Shown piece after piece: positions 1 to 10,431 of a DNA stretch of 64,000 nt. Numbering within the stretch: the first letter of the stretch is position 1; each line of letters starts with the position of its first letter. The DNA is taken from positions 4,402,001 to 4,466,000 of the forward strand of contig AP014719.1 of NCBI GenBank assembly GCA_001549895.1. Direction: 5' to 3'. The notes beneath the pieces are model-generated. The model saw nothing but the letters and a program-made list of their open reading frames with translations, had not been told where the DNA came from and ran no database searches. The position numbers and the translations under genes are program-made. Source of the DNA: Arthrobacter sp. Hiyo8 (lineage in GTDB: Bacteria; Actinomycetota; Actinomycetes; Actinomycetales; Micrococcaceae).

Positions 1-1318
1 CCGAGGCCGTTGGTTCGCCGCTGCCCAGGGCCCTATGTTGTCTGAGCCGGCGCATGATGTTCTCGACGTCGATGATCGCGTCGTCGACGACCACACCCAC
101 GGCGATGACAAGCCCCGCCAAGACCATGGTGTTGATGGAGCTCGCCGTGAAGTACAGCACGAGCGCCGCCGTCAGGAGGGAGAGCGGAATGGCCACAAGG
201 CTGATCAGGGCGGTGCGCCACTGGAAGAGGAAGGCGCCGAGGATCATCACAACCAGGAGGCAGCCCAGGAGCAGCGCGAGGCTGAGGTTGGAAATCGCCT
301 CCTCGATGAAGCTCGCCGGACGGAAGATGGTGGTGTCAAAGGTGATTCCACTCAACCCTGGCTGGAGCTGGCGGAGGGCGTCCTCAACTCCCTTGGTCAC
401 ATCGAGGGTGTTGCCCCAGGGGAGCTTTTCGACGATGAGCATGAGCCCGTGCCCGTTGTTGATGACAGCGTCGCCGATGAGCGGCTGATGGTCTTCAACG
501 ACCTTGGCCACGTCGCCCAGGTGCAGCGCGACGCCGTCCTTTTCCCTGATGGTGACCTGTGCCAGGTCCGCTGGGCTCGAAACGGCCTGGACATGCTGGA
601 CGCCCATTCTTTGATTCGGACTGTCGATGAAGCCTCCCGTGCCGATGAACCGGCCGGGCGAGTACTTCAGGAGGCCGGCGTCCACGGCTCCGGCGGTGAC
701 TTCCATGACCTCGTTGAGCGAAACATTTTCAGCCTTGAGCCGGTCCGGCTGCACCTGGACCTGCAGCATCTGGAGCCTTTCACCCCAGATGGCGACGTTG
801 GCCACTCCGGGTACCCGGAGCAACCGGGCGCGGATCGTCCAGTAGGAGAGCATGGACATCTCGATCAGGGACCGGCTGGAGGAGGTCATGCCAATCTTCA
901 TCACGCGGCTCGTCGACGACAGCGGCTGAAGCATGACCGGCGGAGCCGCCCACGTCGGCAGAGCGGATGTCACTGCCGCCATCCGTTCCGAGACCACCTG
1001 GCGGGCGTTCAGCAAATCGGTACCCTGCTTGAAGATGAGCACGATCGAGGACAGCTGCGGGACGGACTTGGAGCGCAGCTCATCAAGGCCGGGCATGCCG
1101 CTCAGGGAAGCCTCGATCGGTACGCTGACCAGTTCTTCCACTTCCTGCGCGGTCAGGCCGAGGCAGGCCGTCTGGATTTCCACGCGCGGGGGCGCGAATT
1201 CCGGAAAGACATCGATGGACGCCGAGCTCAATTGCACTGAGCCCAACAGCATCACCGCGCAGGCCAGTGCAACAACCACTGTCCTGAATTTGAGGCTGAT
1301 GCCTATGATCCAACGCAT
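1..1318 (-). CDS. HME-RND efflux transporter, CusA/CzcA-like (partial, C-terminus outside window)
   Basis: The minus strand stays open from ATG 1318 to the window edge, giving about 439 residues of a proton-driven RND exporter of the heavy-metal (CusA/CzcA) type in the cytoplasmic membrane. The start reads MRWIIGISLKFRTVVVALA, the usual first helix, followed by the conserved DVFPEFAPPRVEIQT and SSTSRVMKIGMTS porter-domain segments. Near the edge a TM4 segment contains VGVVVDDAIIDVENI, which carries the Asp pair used for proton relay in this family. ATG 1318 lies one base after the stop of the upstream adaptor-like gene, so the two are co-transcribed and probably coupled. The reading frame is intact, unlike most neighbours. 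The substrate cannot be read from this part; a monovalent or divalent metal is the family expectation. Family call is secure, substrate open. Confidence 0.88.
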   Translation of the reverse strand, partial: MRWIIGISLKFRTVVVALACAVMLLGSVQLSSASIDVFPEFAPPRVEIQTACLGLTAQEVEELVSVPIEASLSGMPGLDELRSKSVPQLSSIVLIFKQGTDLLNARQVVSERMAAVTSALPTWAAPPVMLQPLSSTSRVMKIGMTSSSRSLIEMSMLSYWTIRARLLRVPGVANVAIWGERLQMLQVQVQPDRLKAENVSLNEVMEVTAGAVDAGLLKYSPGRFIGTGGFIDSPNQRMGVQHVQAVSSPADLAQVTIREKDGVALHLGDVAKVVEDHQPLIGDAVINNGHGLMLIVEKLPWGNTLDVTKGVEDALRQLQPGLSGITFDTTIFRPASFIEEAISNLSLALLLGCLLVVMILGAFLFQWRTALISLVAIPLSLLTAALVLYFTASSINTMVLAGLVIAVGVVVDDAIIDVENIMRRLRQHRALGSGEPTAS

Positions 1319-1319
1319 C

Positions 1320-1783
1320 TCAGTGGGCCGTATCGAATTCCTCGCCGAACAATTCCTCGGCCCTAACGTGACCACCACCGTGCCGATCGGCGGACCCTCC
1401 TTCAGCAATGCGGCTTCGCCGGCGATTCGCTCGATACTTACCGACTGGCGGACATACACGCGGAGCTCCGGATTCGTGTAGACCCAGGTCCTGCCCTGGC
1501 TGTCGTACAGGATCGCCCCGTAGGGGACGGTCAGCTTCCCCTGCGGACCCGACGACGCTGTCCCGGTCTTTAGCCCCAGACGTTCGACGGCGCGTTCCGT
1601 CAGGGTGACGCGGTGCAGGTCCGTCCCCGGGACTTCCTCCACGGTGGCCGGGGCGTCAGCGGCAGGCACGGCTTCGGCTTGCGGCTGGGAACAGGCCGGC
1701 AGTGAAAGCGTCAGCAAAGCGGCGACCACCAGGGCGATCAGGACTTTCGTGCTGCGGCCCTGCCGCGAAGCTAACTTCTTCAT
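1320..1783 (-). CDS. Short adaptor-like lipoprotein between two RND transporters
   Basis: About 154 residues. The N-terminus has charged residues, a hydrophobic stretch and a lipobox ending LSLPACS, so a secreted lipoprotein is predicted. The rest (LTERAVERLGLKTG, then PYGAILYDSQGRTWVYTNP and a PPIGTVVVT segment) resembles the C-terminal part of RND periplasmic adaptors of the HlyD/CusB type. It is far shorter than usual adaptors of about 350 or more residues and lacks room for the coiled-coil hairpin and lipoyl halves. Its ATG overlaps the TGA of the upstream RND gene (ATGA), and its own stop lies one base before the next RND start, so the three form a tight operon. The last twenty residues need one base restored near 1351 in a GGG run to reach the stop at 1320. 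An accessory role to the RND pair is inference. Confidence 0.68.
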
Positions 1784-4700
1784 GGTGCGTCCTCGCTCTG
1801 TGCCCGGAGCAGCGGATCGTTCCGGGGTGCGGTCCTGGACGCCGGTTCCGGTCCGAATCCAAGCAACAGCGCGGGCAAGACAAATAGCAGGAAAAGGGTC
1901 GTGGTCAGCAGCCCGCCCCAAATGATGATGACGAGCGGTTGGATGATTTCCGTTCCGACCACGCCACCCATGAGCACGAGCGGCAGCAGGCCAAGAGCCG
2001 TCATCAGGGCCGACATCAGCACGGGCATCAACCGGTCCCGCGCGCTTCGGATCACGAGCGCGGGGCCAAAGGCAGGACTGTCCTCGGACCCCAAGCTTCG
2101 GGCGTGCCGAATGAACAGGATGGATCCACGTGCGGCAATGCCCAGGAGGGCCGAGAATGCAGGAAGCGAGACCAAGGAGTTGATTCCGCCCGTCATCTGC
2201 GCAGCGAGCACTCCGCCCGAGAGCGCGGCAATCAAGCCCAGGAAGACCGTCGCACCCAGCCGCCAGCTTCCCAGCGCCGTCTGGAGAAGCACCAGGATTC
2301 CGGCCGCGGCGACCGCCGCCAGCAGCCACAGCCACCGGGCGCTGTTCTGTTGTTCTGCGTACTTGGTGAGGATTTCCGCATGGTACGAGAGCGGGAACTG
2401 CAGTTGCTGGAGGCCCTTCTCGATATCCTGCTGAACGTCGTTGAGGGCGCGCCCTTGAATATCAGCCTTCACATCGATCCGGCGCGAAGTGTCATCGTGC
2501 AGAATCACAGCCTCGTTCCCGACCATGTTGACGTGTGCAACGTCGCCGAGGCGTACGTGACCTCCGCCGGGGGTATCGATCAGCAGCTCGCGGACGCTGG
2601 TAAGGCTGTTCCTGGTGGACGGAGTTCCTTTGACGATCACCGAGAAGACTTTTTGTTGCTGGTATATGTTGCCGACTTCGATTCCCTGCAGCAGCGCTGC
2701 GGCGGCGCGCCTGACATCGCCGGGTATGACGCCCGCTTTCTGGGCCGCGGTCAGGTCAACCTGGACCTCGACGATCGGTTGTTGGGTGGGCGCGTCGACA
2801 TGGGGATTGACGACGCCGTCGGTCCGGGCCAGGATTTGCCGCACCTCCTCTGCCTTCTGACGGAGGGTGGCCATATCCAGGCCGTAAACCCGGACGGTAA
2901 ACCCGGGGTCGGCGGCCTGTTGGATCTGCTCGATCCTCTGTTGCGGGTACGTGGATACTTTGCTGGTCAGCCCCGGGTACCCGTTCACCACGTGCTGGAC
3001 GGCCGCCGCCGTGTCGCGGTAGGAGGCCTCCGCGGAAACTGTCACCCAAAGCTCCCGGCGCTGATGTCGCCCACCTGGTCCGAGGTGATGGCGCGCCCGA
3101 TGTGTCCCCCCACATTGACCACGCCCGGGAGTGTCCGGAGCTCCTGGGCGGCCGCATCAGTGATCCGCGTCATTTCCTGGTCTGAGGTGCCAGCGATCGC
3201 ACTCCACTGCACCACGAGGGTCTTGTCCGGCAGGACAGGCACTGTCGGACGGCCGCTGGCTAACTGGGGGGCGAGGGCAAGTCCGGCGAGGGCGAAGGCT
3301 GCGGCGCCCGCGAGTACCCACCGGCCCTTTCCCGCTGTCCCGGACAACGCACGGCCGTATCCGCTGTGGACCCGGCTCAGGGTGCGTCCTTCGCGTGCGG
3401 TGGTCCGGCCGACAGGCAGGACGAAGACCAGCGCCGCGGTTACCGTTAGAGCCACGATCATCGCGACAGCCAAGGTGAGCAGGTAGGAAAGGAGCAGCGG
3501 GCCGAAGAGCGCTCCGTCCTCGCCCGGCACGAAGAACACGGGGAGCACAGACAACGCCATGATGAGCAGGGAATAGAGAATCGGCGTTCGCACTGCGCGC
3601 AGGGCCGCCGTCACCAAGGTGTCACTCAATAGCGCGGTCCCGACGCCGGACGCGCCGGACGCGGCGCCGGACCCGACGTCGGACGCGACGCGTGCCCTGC
3701 CAGTTCGGACTGCGCCATAGAGGTCCTCGGCGACGTCTCCGACGATGACGGCCAAGGCCAGGACCATGCCGGCGAGGACCATGGTGTTCATCCCGGTGCC
3801 TCGTAGGTACAGCACCAAGGCCGCCGCCGTCAGGGAGACCGGAATCGTGATCAGGCTGATGACGGCGGTGCGCCAGGAGCGGAAGAACGCGCCAAACATG
3901 GTGGCTGTCAACACGAGCGAGACAAGCAGTGCGACACCAAGCGTGCCTACCTCTTCTTCGATGAACGCTGCCTGCCGGTAGACGGTGGTGTCGATAGTGA
4001 CACCGGACAAGCCTGGCTGGAGAGCGTGGAGCGCATCATCGATGCCCCGGGTCACATCCCTTGTGTTCGTCTCCGGGAACTTTTCGATGACCAGGAGCAG
4101 TTCGGCATCCTTGCCGGAGAGTGCATCCCCGATCAGCGGCTGGTGATCGGTCACGACGTGTGCAACATCGCCCAACACCAGCTTTCCGGCCGGCCTTCCA
4201 GACTGACTTGGCCCAGATCCTCGGGCGTGGTGATTGGCAGGACGTGCTGCACTCCAAGCCGCTGGTGGCCCGTCTCCAGGAAGCCGCCGGTACCGGGTGT
4301 GGACGCCTCAAGGTAGCTCAAAGGCGACACCCAGACGGCATTGCCGGTGGTGGTAATGACTTCGTCCAGCGTCACGCCCTTGGCCTCAAGTTCCCCAGGA
4401 TCGACCAGGACCTGCAGCTGCTGGTCGCGGAGGCCCCAGATAGCCACGTTCGCGACGCCGGGCACCGCCAGGAGTCCGGGCTTCAAGGTCCAGCGGGCCA
4501 GAACAGACATGTCTATGGCCGACATCTCTTTGGAGGTCAGCCGGATCATCATGACCCGGCTCGTCGATGAGAGGGGCTGCATCAGGACGGGTGCGGCAGA
4601 CACGTTCGGCAAGGCGCGTGCTTGGGTCAAACGCTCAGACACAAGCTGGCGGGCCCGGAAAAGGTCGGTCCCCGGCTTGAACACCATCTGGATTGATGAC

Positions 4701-4971
4701 AGGCCGGGACGGATTTGGAATGAATGGCTTCCACCCACGCCACACCGTTCAACAGGTCTGCCTCCATGGGGGAGGTGATCAGTTGTTCAACCTCCGCGGC
4801 GGAGAGCCCCAGGGCCTCAGTCTGGATTTCGACCTGTGGAGGGGCGAACTCCGGGAAGGCATCCACTGCCATGCCCGGCAGGCTCGTGAAGCCGAAACCC
4901 AGGATCCCCACCGCCACGGCCAGGACCAGAAACCGGAACTGGAGTACCCACCGGAGGACCGTGCCCATCAT
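1780..4971 (-). CDS. RND efflux transporter paralogue, full length with three apparent frameshifts
   Basis: About 1,060 residues, the normal length for an RND permease. It starts MMGTVLRWVLQFRFLVLAVA at 4971. Conserved porter segments follow (DAFPEFAPPQVEIQTEA, SSTSRVMMIRLTS), then two blocks of transmembrane helices, the second containing LLGIAARGSILFIRHARSL. In TM4, where the sister gene has VVDDAIIDVENI, this one reads VIVGDVAEDLYGAV: the first Asp of the relay pair is Gly. The frame breaks near 4695, 4185 and 3047, each repaired by one base in a G or C run. At 3042-3045 the break creates an accidental GTGA that mimics a gene boundary. It heads the operon with the adaptor-like lipoprotein and the second RND gene. 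It may work as a heteromer with that paralogue, as in Mdt/Mux-type RND pairs; this is inference. Confidence 0.8.
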
Positions 4972-5144
4972 GGCCGGTCACCCGGCTCCTTGGGTGTGAA
5001 GGTGGAGAAGCCGTAGCGGGGAGGAGACACCCCAGAATCGATGTCCGGTGAGTGCCCGCTGAAAATGTTAGATCCCCGGTACCTGTCCACCACGCCGCTC
5101 CTTGGAACAGTGCCAAAGCGCCCCCAGACGTGTACGTCAATCAT
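4968..5144 (-). CDS. Small 58-residue ORF coupled to the RND operon
   Basis: An open frame of 58 codons begins at ATG 5144 (MIDVHVWGRFGTVPRSG...) and ends in a TGA that overlaps the RND start as ATGA. It has no hydrophobic segment and no motif I recognise; it is rich in Gly, Ser, Pro and Arg. The ribosome site is weak (GGGGCT). The stop-start overlap with the transporter suggests translational coupling, so it may be a leader peptide or a small accessory protein of the efflux operon. It could equally be chance, since high-G+C DNA gives many open frames. Confidence 0.35.
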   Translation of the reverse strand: MIDVHVWGRFGTVPRSGVVDRYRGSNIFSGHSPDIDSGVSPPRYGFSTFTPKEPGDRP

Positions 5145-5246
5145 GAGCCCCGGCCGAACCTTGGGTCAACGCTCAATGCAAGGATTCTCAGGATAATGAC
5201 AGGGAATTTTTCGTCCATTCACAAGTGATAGTGGTATACGCAAGAA

Positions 5247-6239
5247 CTAGCCGCTGGAGCCCGGTGTCGCAACCTCGGCGCGGGGGGTCGTTCCGTAAAC
5301 ACTCGCACTGACCTGGTAGGCGTGCCCGTCCAATTCCAACGCCTGCCGATTGATCTCAGTCAGGGCGGAGTCCGCGAGCGCCTCCGCTTTGATGAGGTCC
5401 AACGACTCCTGGTCCGCGCCGCCAATCGCTGTCACTTTCACCAACCCCGTGCCCGCTGAATAGAGTTTTTGCTGGTGGCCAACGGACGGTTCCAGCGGAT
5501 TGTACTCATCAACGGTCAACACATCGTCGTAGCACGCGGCCGGTACGCATACCCGCTCATGCTGCTTGAAGACAGTTCCACAATCCAGGAAGCCCACATC
5601 GGGTGCGTGGGCTTGGACGTACCCCGGGGTACCGGTCACCGGCTGATCCTGCATGGCGATCCCTGCCTGGGCCTTGGAAATGCCGTGAATGAAAGTGCGG
5701 GGCGCGCCGGTGAAAGTGCCGTTCTCGTACTCTTCCGGATACTCCCCGAAGAGCCAGACAGCTCCCTTTTCCGTCTGGGCAAAGAAGGCCAGCTCGGATT
5801 CCACGAGCTGCCCGTCGTAGTAGTCACGGTCCCACATCACGAGGGTCTTCACGCCGTCAATCACTTTTGTCAGTCCGGTCACCGAGTGGACCACCGTGCG
5901 CTCGGTGGTGCCGTCGGCACTCTTCACCATGCCCTTGGTCGTGTACTGCATGCCGGGCTTCAGTGGAAACCACTTGTTGTCAATCCTTGGCGCCGGCTGG
6001 AAGGCCGAGCGGTCGTAGTGGATGGCGGACCCGGCCCCGCAGAACTCTGCGGCGTCCGTGGTCGCCGTCGGGGTAGCAGTCGGCGGGGCAGATCCCGACG
6101 TCGGCCCTGTCAGGGGCCCGTTCGACGTGGCCGGGGAAGGCGTACCGCTTGGCCCGGAACACGACGCCACCGCGGACATTGCCAGAAACAGCACGAGTGC
6201 AGAACCCAACGCTGTGAGTCGTTTGCTTGGCTGGAACAT
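5247..6239 (-). CDS. Secreted lipoprotein of unknown function
   Basis: Intact frame of 330 residues. A type II signal peptide ends at the lipobox AVASC (Cys about residue 27), followed by a Pro/Ser/Thr-rich linker (to about residue 65) typical of actinobacterial exported lipoproteins. The mature part contains FCGAGSAIHYDRSAF, IDNKWFPLKPGMQYTTKG, a WDRDYYDGQLVE segment and GAVWLFGEYPEEYENG. These features recall uncharacterised actinobacterial surface proteins, and I do not recognise an enzyme. Four or more Cys residues (DCGTVF, RVCVPAACYDD) could form disulfides outside the cell. It lies downstream of an otherwise empty stretch and is not obviously in an operon with the kinase gene upstream. 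No function is assigned. Confidence 0.75.
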   Translation of the reverse strand: MFQPSKRLTALGSALVLFLAMSAVASCSGPSGTPSPATSNGPLTGPTSGSAPPTATPTATTDAAEFCGAGSAIHYDRSAFQPAPRIDNKWFPLKPGMQYTTKGMVKSADGTTERTVVHSVTGLTKVIDGVKTLVMWDRDYYDGQLVESELAFFAQTEKGAVWLFGEYPEEYENGTFTGAPRTFIHGISKAQAGIAMQDQPVTGTPGYVQAHAPDVGFLDCGTVFKQHERVCVPAACYDDVLTVDEYNPLEPSVGHQQKLYSAGTGLVKVTAIGGADQESLDLIKAEALADSALTEINRQALELDGHAYQVSASVYGTTPRAEVATPGSSG

Positions 6240-6643
6240 CTCGGTGTCCTTTCACAACAGGCTGATGAAAGGAGGGCCGGGACAGCGGGAGAGGTTTTCA
6301 TGCCGCACCGCCCACGGTCCAACATTTCTCAATTGTGCTCCGGCCGGCACGGAAAAAGAACAGACGGCGCACAAACCCGATGTGGCGAAGGGCGTTCCCT
6401 TGGGCACCCGGGGGGCCGGCGGCGTCTGGGGTAGAGCGCCCCGAGCCCCGGGCTCCAGGGGCACTCCCGCCGTCGGCCCCGTCCAACGCCGGTCCCGGAG
6501 GGCCGGCTGGTCTGTTTCAAGCCGCGGATGTATTCCTGTATTAATTCAACATCTTTCCCGGCCCGGAGGCACGAGTGCCGCCTACTCGTTTTCCAGGCAC
6601 GGGCTGCGGAACACGCGGAGAATCCTACGTAAGCACCCCGTGA
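6240..6643. other. 404-base non-coding stretch between lipoprotein and hybrid kinase
   Basis: No convincing gene on either strand. The open frames here are compositionally biased (Arg/Pro/Gly-rich) with no motif. The part near 6400-6500 is extremely G+C rich, while 6535-6555 is a short A+T-rich patch that may hold the promoter of the lipoprotein gene. I see no strong terminator hairpin after the kinase stop at 6644. Confidence 0.5.
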
Positions 6644-9406
6644 TCAAATGCCCGATGAAGGGACCGCACGGGGAACCCAGCGATTGAGGGCTTCTTCCAG
6701 GCCGGCCAGATCGACTGGTTTGCTGAGGTAATCATCCATGCCGGCTGCGAGGCAGCGCTCGCGGTCTTCGTCCTGGGCTCCTGCGGTCATGGCGATGATG
6801 GGCAGGCGGACAGAGCCGTTCTCCTGCACCCGGATGCTCCTGGTGGCCTCGAAGCCGTCCATGACGGGCATGTGGCAATCCATGAGCACAGCCGCATAGG
6901 AGCGGGCGGCGATGGCGGAGACAGCCTCGGCGCCATCGGCAGCGACCTCGGCTTCGTAGCCCAGCTTGGCAACCATTTCACAGGCGACGAGCTGGTTCAC
7001 CGCGTTGTCCTCCACCACAAGGATCCTACCTTTGGAGGGCCTGTCCGGCCTCGGTGGCCGTGCAAGTGCGGACGCCGGTCCGGTCGCCGCATTGCCCGCT
7101 GCCAGCCGCACCAGGCGGTCGTAGAGTTCCGAACCGCGTACGGGTTTCGTGAGCCATTCGCTGATTCCCGCGCCGGCCATATCGGGCTTGGATACCTGGG
7201 ACGCGGAGGTCAGCATCATAAGGCGGATGCCCCGCAAGCCTGGGTCCTTCGAGAGCTCGTGGGCAAGCTCGAGGCCGTCCATGTCCGGCATGCACATGTC
7301 GAGCACGGCAATGTCGAAGGGTTTCCCTGCGGCGGCTGCCTTCCGTGACCGGTCGAGCGCCGTACGCGCGTCGGCAACCGGGTCCGGTCGCAGCCCCCAT
7401 GTGTTCAATTGCGATTCCAACACCAACCTGTTGGTGGCATTATCGTCGACCACCAAAACGCGCAGACCCGCCAGTGGGCCAGGGACAGTGCGGGCGGGAA
7501 CCCGCCGGGTTCCTTGGCGAGCGGCAATCGGAGGGAGAACCAGAACGTGCTTCCCTCACCAGGGGTACTGGTCAAGCCGATGTCCCCGCCCATCACTTCC
7601 GTCAGGCGCCGGCAGATGGCCAACCCCAGCCCGGTTCCACCGTACCGACGCGTGGTGGATGCATCTGCTTGGGAGAACGAATCGAACAAGCGCAAGTGAT
7701 CCGCGGCGTCGATACCAATGCCGGTATCGCTGACTTCGAATCGAACAAGCGCTGTTCTTGCGTCTTTGTCTGCGATGGTTACCCGGATGGCAACTTCACC
7801 GGACGCGGTGAATTTTACGGCGTTCGAAGCCAGGTTCAATAGGATCTGCCGGATCCGGCCGGCATCACCGGCCAATTGCGCGGGAACATCGGGGTGGCAG
7901 TACGCGATGAGTTCCAAGCCTTTGCCCTGGGCTGCTTCGGCCAGTAGCGACGCCACTTCCTCCATCACGTCCTGCGGATCGAAGGGCGTGATGTCCAGGT
8001 CGATCTTCCCCGCTTCCAACTTCGAGAAGTCCAGGATGTCGTTAATCAGGGTCAATAGAGCTCCGGCAGCGGTCTGGACACCTTCGGCGTACTTGCGTTG
8101 CGTTTCATCCAGCGGCGTGTCCAACAACAGCGTTGTCAAGCCGATGACCCCGTTCATGGGGGTGCGGATCTCATGGCTCATCGTCGCGAGGAATTCGGAC
8201 TTCAACCTGCTCGATTCCAGGGCGGCCTCCCTGGCTGCCAACAGGTCCGCTTCGGCGGCACGCCGGGCGGTAATGTCCTGCCCGATGCTCGCAATTCCGG
8301 TGACTCCGTGGTCGCCGCGGATCGGGGAGACCGTGAGGGACACAGGCACGATGGACCCGTCCTTGCGCATCCGGTCCGTCTCGAAGCTACGGGCCTGGCC
8401 ACCATTCTGGACGGCGGTGAACACCTCGTCCTCGGCTTGGAGGTAGTCCGGAATGAGGAGCTGTACGTTCTGCCCGGTCGCTTCAGCGGCAGTGTATCCG
8501 TACAGTTTCTCCGCCCCAGGGTTCCAGCTGGTGATGACGCCCGCGGGGGTCATGCCGATGATCGCGTCGGCCGAAGACTCAACAATTGCGGCCAGGCCCT
8601 CCACTTGGGCGAGTGCCTCCCGCGCCTGGTCCTGTGCGCGCTGACGGGAAGTGACGTCGCGGAAACTCCAGACCCGTCCCACGATCTCATCCCCGACCTG
8701 TTGGGGCCGGGAATACCGTTCAAACGTCCGCCCGTCACGGAATTCCAACATGTCCAGGCTCTCCGCCCCCGGATCGGCGTACAGTTCCTGGACCTTGCCT
8801 ATGAACCCGTCGGGATCCGTGAGCTGGTCGAGGACGAAAGCCAACAGCCGGCCGTCGTCGTGCGACTCCAGGAGATCCGCGGGATGCCCCACAACTCGGC
8901 AAAGCGCTCGTTCGCCCCGCGATAGTCCCGTCCGCCGCGACAACCAGGATGCCATCGGCCGTGGACTCAAGGGTAGCGCTGAGAAGGGAGAGGGCATCGC
9001 GGAGTTCGGCATCAACGCGGACGCGGTCACTTACTTCGCGGATAGAGGCAACGAGCTGCATGGCCGGTCCGACGCCGAGGGGAGCAAAGCTGACCTCAAT
9101 GGGAAACTCGCCGCCGTCGCGGTGGCGGCCGAACAGTTTCAGGTCAGTCCCGGCCCGGCGTATTCCCGGATCACGGGCAAAGAGGTCCCGGATGGCGCCG
9201 CCTTGGCCCTCGAACCGCGCCGGAAGCAGCACCTCATAATGCTTGCCCAGCAGTTCGCTACGCGAATAACCGAAGAGCTGCTCTGAATAGGCATTGCCGA
9301 ACGTGACCTGACCGTCTGCGTCGATCACCAGCAAGGCGTCCGGTACGGCGTCGACCAGGCCGCCAAAAAAGCCGAACTGATCCAGCGGCCGTATTTCGTT
9401 TGTCAT
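6644..9406 (-). CDS. Cytosolic PAS-domain hybrid histidine kinase with two receiver domains
   Basis: One protein of about 920 residues after repair of single-base losses near 8930, 8893 and 7470. Order: a PAS domain (VPDALLVIDADGQVTFGN), a second PAS-like region (LESTADGILVVAADG), a third PAS with PAC (SSADAIIGMTPAGVITSWNP), a HisKA phosphoacceptor (FLATMSHEIRTPMNGVIG), a HATPase domain with N box (ILLNLASNAVKFT), G boxes (DTGIGI, GGTGLGLAI), then two receivers: one with VLDMCMPDMDGLELA and one with LMDCHMPVMDGFEATRS. No transmembrane segment is visible, so it should sense a cytoplasmic cue such as redox state, light or a ligand. No separate response regulator is adjacent; output may go through the second receiver to a distant partner. 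It starts 32 bases after the rnz stop on the same strand, so the two may share a transcript. Confidence 0.88.
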
Positions 9407-9437
9407 TTCGGCCCCCAGAACTGAATGGATGACAAGC

Positions 9438-10326
9438 CTACAACCACCGCTGCCGTTTCGGGAAGGGAACCCGGTCCAGGTCGTTCGCGGCCATGACGGA
9501 GGCCCCGCCGGACCGCGCCCGGGCTTGCTCCGCGAGCAGTCCGACGTCGGGATAGCGCGACGAGAAATGGGTCAGGATGAGCATGCCCGCTTCGGCGGTG
9601 GCAGCCAATGCCCCGCCTGCCCGGCGGTGAGGTGGCGGTACTGCGCGGCGAGGTCGCCGTCGTCGTCGCTGAAAGTGGACTCAGCCACAAGAAGGTCCAC
9701 GCCGTTGGCGAGTTCCCCAGCGCCGTCACACGGCGCCGTGTCCATCACGAAGGCGAAGCTCTGCGCGGGCCTCGGCACGCTCACGTCTTCCAGGCGCACA
9801 CCGCCCAGGCTCCCGTCCCGCTGCAGGAGGCTGATATCGGATCCGGTAATCCCGGCCGCCGCAAGCCGCTCCGGCAGGAGGCTGCGGCCGTCGGGCTCCA
9901 CAACCCTATAGCCGTAGGTCTCGATCCGATGGAGCAGCGGGCGCACCTCCACCCCTTCGGCGATGGGACCGGGACCACCGTGCGGATGAAGCCGAAGGTC
10001 GACGCCGGGCGACGCGACAGCGACGAGGGCGCGGATCATGTCCTCGCCGGACGCAGGATAGTGCAGGTGGATCGGATGCTCCACCCGGTCCAGGCCATGC
10101 GCGAAAGCACGCCCGGCAGCCCGAAGCAATGGTCGCCGTGGACATGGGTAACACAGATCCGCGTGATCTGGCTGGCCGAGACGCCGGCTTGGATCATCTG
10201 CCGCTGGGTACCTTCGCCAGGATCGAAGAGCAGGCCCTCGCCATCCCAAAGGAGCACGTATCCGTTGTGGTTGCGGGTCCTGGTCGGGACCTGGGAGGCG
10301 GTGCCGAGAACCACGAATTCACGCAT
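9438..10326 (-). CDS. rnz: Ribonuclease Z (tRNA 3' end endonuclease)
   Basis: About 297 residues, the standard length for bacterial RNase Z, a zinc-dependent metallo-beta-lactamase-fold nuclease that trims tRNA 3' ends. It starts MREFVVLGTASQVPTRTRNH. The metal motif is THVHGDHCFGLPG. The middle holds HLHYPASGEDMIRALVA, the C-terminal part has LLVAESTFSDDDGDLA, and LTHFSSRYPD supplies the conserved His near the end, followed by a short basic tail. The frame breaks near 10115 and again near 9605, which are single-base losses in C/G runs and not gene decay. It is followed closely by the hybrid kinase gene on the same strand. Confidence 0.9.
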
Positions 10327-10431
10327 GGAACCGAGTGTCTCATTACTTGGCGGCTACGCCCATCATCCAGGGCGCCCTTGCCCGGTAACGGTCTTGGGAG
10401 GAGGATATGCGGCAGACTCAGGAGGCCTTCC

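Noticed and set aside
3042..3045. Apparent GTGA gene boundary splitting the RND gene into two subunits
   Set aside because: The two halves rejoin into a normal-length RND protein by one G in a GGGG run, and the same type of accidental stop-start occurs at 52779 in the Eis-like gene.
35..3486. Long plus-strand open frames (for example 35-1240 and 1939-3486)
   Set aside because: They run antisense to the conserved RND transporter genes, are rich in Arg, Asp, Gly and His in an order that mirrors those genes, and contain no motif.
6240..6643. Small Arg/Pro-rich minus-strand ORFs
   Set aside because: No ribosome site, no motif, and composition typical of chance frames in very G+C-rich DNA.
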